From Methanobacteriota archaeon (GTDB lineage Archaea > Thermoplasmatota > Poseidoniia > Poseidoniales > Thalassarchaeaceae), in NCBI GenBank assembly GCA_002720055.1, contig PBGH01000023.1, positions 1 through 18,736 on the forward strand: a DNA stretch of 18,736 bases. The letters are read 5' to 3'. The notes beneath the pieces are model-generated. The model saw nothing but the letters and a program-made list of their open reading frames with translations, was not told where the DNA came from and did not search any database. A program made the translations under genes and the position numbers. Below, one piece after another: positions 15,316-18,736 of the stretch. Numbering within the stretch: position 1 is the stretch's first letter; each line of letters begins with the position of its first letter.

Positions 15316-15811
15316 TGCTACTAATACTAAAACCACACCAGTCAACAAGAATGACGAGGGTGATAAGAACACACAAAACCTAACCCAAGGTTCCACTAAA
15401 ACTAAGAAGGGTATCACAATCAATCCTAAGAAGGAGGATCTCATGTCAGAATCAGAATTAAACGAAAAGAAAAAGTTAGATCCAGTCGGTAAAGAAGACT
15501 CAGATATCGATAACGATGGTGATGTCGATAAGAGTGACAAGTATCTAAACTTCAGACGTAAAGTACGTACCTCTATGATCAAGAGGAAGCAGAAGATGAA
15601 GGAAGAAATCGCTGCTGCACTAAGAAACAAACAGTTAGTAGCTGAAGAACCAGAGAAAGTAGATGAGGTTGCTGTTACTGGTGCTGCTCTACCTGCATCT
15701 GTTGGATCAACATCTCACAGTAACACTAGCAAGTCTAAGTCCAACATGAAGTCTAAGATGCTTGCTGCTACTGCAGAGTACGATAAGAAAAAGAAAGAAG
15801 CACGTGGCTAA
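15308..15811 (+). CDS. Lysine-rich protein with Asp-rich putative calcium-binding loop
   Basis: A 167-residue, highly charged protein. The ATG at 15308 overlaps the previous gene (ATGGCTAG). Residues ~64-77 read DSDIDNDGDVDKSD, an EF-hand/dockerin-like D-x-D-x-D-G-D-x-D loop, followed by a basic helix (KYLNFRRKVRTSMIKRKQKMKEE). The C-terminal part is Ala/Ser/Lys-rich and likely disordered. A perfect AAGGAGG at 15431-15437 stands 5 nt before an in-frame ATG at 15443 (MSESELNEKKK), much stronger than any site at 15308, so a 122-residue form may be the main or an additional product. I recall related Asp-loop proteins next to prohead proteins in marine phages; function unknown. Confidence 0.7.
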   Translation: MASATNTKTTPVNKNDEGDKNTQNLTQGSTKTKKGITINPKKEDLMSESELNEKKKLDPVGKEDSDIDNDGDVDKSDKYLNFRRKVRTSMIKRKQKMKEEIAAALRNKQLVAEEPEKVDEVAVTGAALPASVGSTSHSNTSKSKSNMKSKMLAATAEYDKKKKEARG

Positions 15812-16052
15812 CCTATTAGAGTGGGATAACTCGGAGAAGGCAGCGACCTTAAAGAGATACGCTCAGGAAAAGAAAGACAAGAAGGAGACTCTTTATAAGA
15901 GTAAGTACGGTAAGAAAAGGTACAAGGACTTCATGAAGAAAGATGCTGAAGGCAAGGCAAAGTCTGGTGTCAAGAACCCTAAAGGTGTAAGAGCATTGCA
16001 CAAAGGTAAGTGGGGTTACATGAAGGATCGTAAGTTTACTGCAGACAAGTGA
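15804..16052 (+). CDS. Small Lys-rich hypothetical protein
   Basis: An 82-residue, extremely basic protein with a GTG start at 15804 that overlaps the previous stop (GTGGCTAA). An ATG at 15762 would overlap by 50 nt without a better ribosome site. Repeated KxGKKRYKDFMKK, GKAKSGVKNPKGVRALHKGKWGYMK patterns suggest DNA or polyanion binding and fit a packaged or prohead core protein. No family recognised. Confidence 0.65.
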   Translation: MANLLEWDNSEKAATLKRYAQEKKDKKETLYKSKYGKKRYKDFMKKDAEGKAKSGVKNPKGVRALHKGKWGYMKDRKFTADK

Positions 16053-16207
16053 CCTACTATGCACCAGACAAGATTCCTTATGACCCATGGTTTGACGACA
16101 GTCTACCAGAGCCACAAGGAGAAGTCTGTTATACCATGCATGAAATGATGTACAGGTTATCCACCAGAAATTTTGTTGGTGGTTCAGAGAGGCTATATAG
16201 TATATAA
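16049..16207 (+). CDS. Small hypothetical protein with GTG start
   Basis: A 52-residue ORF that starts at GTG 16049, overlapping the preceding TGA (GTGA), and ends at TAA 16205-16207. It reads VTYYAPDKIPYDPWFDDSL and continues to MHEMMYRLSTRNFVGGSERLYSI, rich in Tyr, Pro and Met, unlike random sequence. It exactly fills what would otherwise be a 170-nt gap in a tightly packed region, and the coupled start supports it. No family recognised; it could also be non-coding spacer. Confidence 0.55.
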   Translation: MTYYAPDKIPYDPWFDDSLPEPQGEVCYTMHEMMYRLSTRNFVGGSERLYSI

Positions 16208-16224
16208 TATATTGAGTTGAGACC

Positions 16225-16419
16225 ATGCTAGGATTTTTACTACCTTTCGCATCTAAGATTATTTCAGATGCTGTTGACAAGATTCCAGATGACGCAGAAT
16301 TAGGAGAGAAACTAATCGATATCTGCCTTGTTATCATGACTAAAGCAGTCAAACTAACTAAGACTACTGCTGACGACAAGCTATTAGAAGCAGTCAAAAC
16401 AGCAATAGAGACCCGTTAG
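16225..16419 (+). CDS. Small conserved phage protein
   Basis: A 64-residue protein: a hydrophobic N-terminus (MLGFLLPFASKIISDAVDKI), then a helical acidic/basic body (GEKLIDICLVIMTKAVKLTKT) and TADDKLLEAVKTAIETR. I remember similar ~65-residue proteins in T4-like cyanophages but not their role. Ahead of it stands an AT-rich stretch with a TATAAT (16203-16208) lacking a clear -35. It ends just before the late promoter at 16422. Confidence 0.8.
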   Translation: MLGFLLPFASKIISDAVDKIPDDAELGEKLIDICLVIMTKAVKLTKTTADDKLLEAVKTAIETR

Positions 16420-16421
16420 AT

Positions 16422-16429
16422 TATAAATA
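16422..16429 (+). promoter_or_regulatory. T4-type late promoter TATAAATA
   Basis: A perfect TATAAATA lies 35 bp before the ATG at 16465, in a true intergenic gap, with an AGAGGA ribosome site (16453-16458) in the leader. It is the clearest late promoter in the window and precedes a structural gene. Confidence 0.85.
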
Positions 16430-16464
16430 AATAATAGAAATACCAAACTTTTAGAGGATTTACA

Positions 16465-17289
16465 ATGTCTGTCGTAGGAAAGATTGACGCTGCAGCATTT
16501 AGTAATACTATTTCCGTCACTAATGGTGACGCAACTGTTACTAAGAACGCTGCTGATAGTGTCGTTGTAGGAGATGTCTTGAGCATATCAAGTGTTAACT
16601 ATATTGTTAAGCAAGTTACAAGTACCACTGCTATCGAATTGCATAAAGTATATGCAGGATCAACAGCAACTGTAGCTGCTGCATCTGTTATTAAGAGAAC
16701 TCCTCCTAAGGCAGTTGCTGAGTTTGTCATCCTTGGTGGCGACTCTAACTCCTACGAACTAATATTTGTAGACACGACTGAAGATGGTATTGCATCAAAC
16801 AAGACTCGTGGTATTTCGGGTCCAGGTTGGTGGCAGTACAGAACATATCAGACACACAATGGAGACACCAGACATAAAGCTGAGTGCCTTGTTCCTCTAA
16901 AAGTTGCTGCAGGTACTTCTGGTGATGACGCTGACGATACAGTCGCAGCAGATGTATTAGAAACAATTACAGTGGGTACACAACCTGCTAACTCTACTTC
17001 ATCTAGTGGTGCAGGAACATTCGTTGCAGCATTCACTGTTGATCAGTCAGGTACTAAGTCCTTTAAGTGGCAGAGACAGACAGCAAGTGCTACTACTCGT
17101 TGGGTAGATGTAAGTGCTTCTCTTGACACTGGTATCACATATGCAGACTTCACTACAGCAACACTTGCTTACAGTGGACTTGCAGGTACAACACTTAACG
17201 GTTACAAGTATCGTTGCGTACTAAACACAAGCAAAGGTGCTGCACAGAAGTACACTGACGGTGCTGCTACAATTACATTCGGTAGCTAA
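16465..17289 (+). CDS. Virion structural (decoration-type) protein with C-terminal Ig-like domain
   Basis: A 274-residue, Ala/Thr/Ser/Gly-rich protein with no enzyme motif. Residues 1-80 form a beta-rich head domain (ISVTNGDATVTKNAADSVVVGD...). Residues ~84-146 hold a region I recall from cyanophage structural proteins (AEFVILGGDSNSYELIFVD, GPGWWQYRTYQTHNGDTRHKAE). Residues ~165-272 form an Ig-like fold: FVAAFTVDQSGTKSFKWQRQ, a central W, LAYSGLAGTTLNGYKYRC (the Y-x-C strand) and a final DGAATITF strand. Ig-like domains are common on phage capsid decoration proteins and tail fibres, where they weakly bind cell-surface carbohydrate. The strong late promoter and own ribosome site suggest high late expression. 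Position on the virion is inferred. Confidence 0.85.
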   Translation: MSVVGKIDAAAFSNTISVTNGDATVTKNAADSVVVGDVLSISSVNYIVKQVTSTTAIELHKVYAGSTATVAAASVIKRTPPKAVAEFVILGGDSNSYELIFVDTTEDGIASNKTRGISGPGWWQYRTYQTHNGDTRHKAECLVPLKVAAGTSGDDADDTVAADVLETITVGTQPANSTSSSGAGTFVAAFTVDQSGTKSFKWQRQTASATTRWVDVSASLDTGITYADFTTATLAYSGLAGTTLNGYKYRCVLNTSKGAAQKYTDGAATITFGS

Positions 17290-17292
17290 ATA
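17286..17292 (+). promoter_or_regulatory. Putative late promoter CTAAATA
   Basis: CTAAATA overlaps the stop codon of the Ig-domain gene and stands 22 bp before the ATG at 17315. It is the same motif and arrangement as at 14594-14600. Confidence 0.5.
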
Positions 17293-17314
17293 AAACTGAA
17301 CCATCATTATGTAA

Positions 17315-17686
17315 ATGAGATTTGATCATCTAGATGAGAAGAATCATTTGATGTTCGCAATCAAGTACTATGAGAACCCACAGTCTGTGACTGTGGATGA
17401 CTTCATGGAAGACATGAAGAAGTTTAAGTATCTGAAGAGACTACTTAAACGTTACCTCAAGACAGGTGTATTGCGTACTAACTTAATTCTAAATCATTTA
17501 ATCGTACTATACAACGTCTTTGGCGAAGGTACACTCCCTTTATTAATGTACAAACTTGAGCCTGAGTATTATCCTGCAGTGAAAACCTTCTTGATATATT
17601 TGAGTAGGTATCCAGAGAGTAACGGTGGTGTTCTAGAGGATGTAGATCTTGATGAAGCAATTTACACACAGTTAAGGAAGTTGTGA
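17315..17686 (+). CDS. Conserved cyanophage protein of unknown function
   Basis: A 123-residue helical protein (MRFDHLDEKNHLMFAIKYY..., KKFKYLKRLLKRYLKTGVLRTNLILNHLIVLYNVFG..., YYPAVKTFLIYLSRYPE). It strongly resembles a small protein I remember as widespread in T4-like phages of marine cyanobacteria, but no function is known to me. No catalytic motif; the RTNLILNHLIVLYNVFG helix is the most conserved-looking part. There is no clear ribosome site. Its TGA overlaps a GTG start of the next frame. Confidence 0.85.
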   Translation: MRFDHLDEKNHLMFAIKYYENPQSVTVDDFMEDMKKFKYLKRLLKRYLKTGVLRTNLILNHLIVLYNVFGEGTLPLLMYKLEPEYYPAVKTFLIYLSRYPESNGGVLEDVDLDEAIYTQLRKL

Positions 17687-17703
17687 ACGAAGAAGGACCA
17701 ACA

Positions 17704-18090
17704 ATGAGTGCAGGTACAGGAGGTTTTAGCGGTAGTGCTAATGCTGCAGGTCCTGTTGCAGGTTTTGATTCTTTGTTAGGTTCTAATAGTGAGAAGAAAC
17801 CTCGTCTACGTAAGAGGAAATTTAAGAAGCAAGTGAAAGAGGCATTGGTGCTAGGTCACCTCAAGCCTGATGCAGAGAAAGCAGATGGAAAATATCTCCC
17901 CTTTAAAGTGTGCTACGACTATGCACAAGAATATGTACTGTACGGTAAGTCAGAAGCCGATGTTAAAATACAGTTACGAAAGATTTACAGACCAGAGAAC
18001 CACAAGAAGATACAAGTGAAACGTCTGTATCCTAATGAAGTGATCAAGTTTTACTATGACCTAAGAAGGAAAGCACTTCTGAATCAATAA
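17704..18090 (+). CDS. Conserved phage protein with Gly/Ala-rich N-terminus
   Basis: A 128-residue protein from ATG 17704, which has AAGGA (17693-17697) 6 nt upstream. An in-frame GTG at 17683 overlaps the previous stop (GTGA), also has AAGGA, and would add seven residues (VNEEGPT), so the start is not certain. The N-terminus (MSAGTGGFSGSANAAGPVAGFDSLLG) is a Gly/Ala-rich pattern I associate with small T4-like phage virion or assembly proteins. It is followed by a basic stretch (KKPRLRKRKFKKQVKE) and a helical C-terminal part ending KRLYPNEVIKFYYDLRRKALLNQ. Function unknown; its stop overlaps the next ATG (TAATG). Confidence 0.8.
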   Translation: MSAGTGGFSGSANAAGPVAGFDSLLGSNSEKKPRLRKRKFKKQVKEALVLGHLKPDAEKADGKYLPFKVCYDYAQEYVLYGKSEADVKIQLRKIYRPENHKKIQVKRLYPNEVIKFYYDLRRKALLNQ

Positions 18091-18464
18091 TGTCTGACAT
18101 TAATACTGCGATATTAGAAAGACTCGAAAGAGTTGTAGACTCATTACAGGAAAACTCTGTAAAGATGGGTCAACTTCTTGCTGTCCATAATGAAAAGTTA
18201 GATAAGCAAGATAAGATAGATGAAGTATTATTTGAGAAAATAGATAGGTTATCAGCAGATGTCAATAGAGAAACAGATGCAATCAAGAAAGGTTGCGAGC
18301 GTGACATACGTAAGGTTGACGATCGACTGCGTACCATGGAGAAAAAGATGTGGAGTATTTTTGGTGCTCTGTCTATTATCTCTTTCATCGTTAGTCCTAT
18401 CGGTCAGAGGATCATCGCACCAGCCTTGACAGGTGCCACAACCCCTGCTAGTATATCTGAGTGA
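18090..18464 (+). CDS. Coiled-coil membrane-anchored protein, XhlA-like layout
   Basis: A 124-residue protein. Residues ~5-86 form a heptad-patterned charged coiled coil (LERLERVVDSLQ, KLDKQDKIDEVLFEKIDRLSADVNRE, RDIRKVDDRLRTMEKK). Residues ~87-110 form one membrane helix (MWSIFGALSIISFIVSPIG), and the tail is short. This layout matches the XhlA-type proteins found beside phage lysis genes, but similar layouts arise independently and no holin or lysin is in view. The start is coupled to the previous gene (TAATG). Confidence 0.8.
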   Translation: MSDINTAILERLERVVDSLQENSVKMGQLLAVHNEKLDKQDKIDEVLFEKIDRLSADVNRETDAIKKGCERDIRKVDDRLRTMEKKMWSIFGALSIISFIVSPIGQRIIAPALTGATTPASISE

Positions 18465-18478
18465 GTTCTGAGATCTAA

Positions 18479-18736
18479 ATGAGTACAGTCGATGACCTCT
18501 ACATAAGTAGGTTGTCTATTAGGTTAGATAAGTTTAAGAAAGTAAAAAACCAACTATACAACTTCCGTTGCCCCTTCTGTGGAGACTCCCAGAAGAATAA
18601 GAACAAGGCACGGGGGTATTTTTTTCATGTCAAAGGACGTATGGTATACAAATGCCATAACTGTGGTGTGGGGAAGACTACTGGTAACTTTCTGAAGGAG
18701 TTTGCACCTGATCTGTACAGTGAATATCATCTAGAA
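18479..18736 (+). CDS. gp61: DNA primase gp61, N-terminal zinc-ribbon part (cut by right edge)
   Basis: The first 86 codons of the T4-type primase, open at the right edge. The zinc ribbon is C31-P-F-C34 and C59-H-N-C62, with the flanking FRCPFCGDS and NKARGYFF patterns and KEFAPDLYSEY, which closely follow T4 gp61 (RCPVCGDS, NKARGW, KEFEPDLYREY). The ribbon recognises the template priming site; the catalytic TOPRIM domain lies beyond the window. Primase makes pentaribonucleotide primers at the fork with gp41 helicase. There is no clear ribosome site before the ATG, and a 14-nt gap separates it from the preceding gene. Confidence 0.93.
   Translation, partial: MSTVDDLYISRLSIRLDKFKKVKNQLYNFRCPFCGDSQKNKNKARGYFFHVKGRMVYKCHNCGVGKTTGNFLKEFAPDLYSEYHLE

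Noticed and set aside
15217..15630. 137-residue minus-strand hydrophobic ORF that could be taken for a membrane protein
   Set aside because: Its Phe/Leu/Ser content is the complement of Lys/Glu-rich codons on the plus strand; a reversed artefact.
15849..16397. 182-residue minus-strand ORF
   Set aside because: Antisense to three short plus-strand genes that have coupled starts; no ribosome site or recognisable domain.
1..18736. tRNA genes, CRISPR arrays, insertion sequences, long direct repeats or attachment sites
   Set aside because: By eye I found no cloverleaf, no regularly spaced repeats, no transposase and no inverted-repeat ends; a tool-based scan could still find a weak case.

Overview
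The window looks like part of a T4-like cyanomyovirus genome (a marine Synechococcus/Prochlorococcus phage). The evidence is an uninterrupted T4-type replication block (family B DNA polymerase gp43, recombinase UvsX, DnaB-type helicase gp41, and the zinc-ribbon start of primase gp61). It is combined with genes typical of marine cyanophages: Hsp20, a 2-oxoglutarate/Fe(II) oxygenase, MazG, T4-late-type TATAAATA/CTAAATA promoter motifs, and many short translationally coupled hypotheticals. The host cannot be fixed from this stretch, which holds no photosynthesis genes. The DNA is moderately AT-rich and almost all genes run rightwards.

Layout. Positions 1-444 carry, on the minus strand, the start of a secreted or virion-type Ala/Gly/Ser/Thr-rich protein that runs off the left edge. 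A divergent spacer follows, then hsp20 (604-1053) with its own terminator, then a complete glycine decarboxylase P-protein gene, gcvP (1104-3812), an auxiliary metabolic gene. A consensus sigma70 promoter (TTGACA-16 bp-TATAAT) overlaps the gcvP stop codon. It is followed by a terminator-like hairpin placed just before the next gene. From 3911 to 11339 there is a tightly packed operon: a small basic protein, two small Sm-like candidates, gp43, uvsX, a 2OG-Fe(II) oxygenase, gp41, MazG, two tandem 26-28-residue membrane micro-proteins and two small conserved-looking proteins. It ends at a terminator.

From 11362 to 16419 lies a second block, apparently under late promoters. It starts with three large genes: a protein with a PD-(D/E)xK-like signature, a protein with nucleic-acid-ligase motifs (KWDG, QGDL, EGYV, IKL), and an HxGH nucleotidyltransferase. 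The last starts with an 11-residue sequence very like the capsid-targeting peptide of T4 internal proteins. After these come lysine-rich, virion- or prohead-like small proteins. A strong-looking late promoter then drives a 274-residue structural protein with a C-terminal Ig-like domain (16465-17289). The window closes with three small phage proteins and the N-terminal zinc ribbon of primase gp61, cut by the right edge.

How it works together: the early/middle operon builds the replisome and recombination machinery and manages nucleotides (MazG). GcvP probably plugs into the host glycine cleavage complex and could supply one-carbon units for DNA synthesis. The late block probably makes proteins packaged with or decorating the capsid. 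The most interesting candidate system is the nuclease-like / ligase-like / nucleotidyltransferase trio at 11362-14601, whose last member carries a packaging tag. It could be a virion-packaged nucleic-acid end-processing set, but that is inference.
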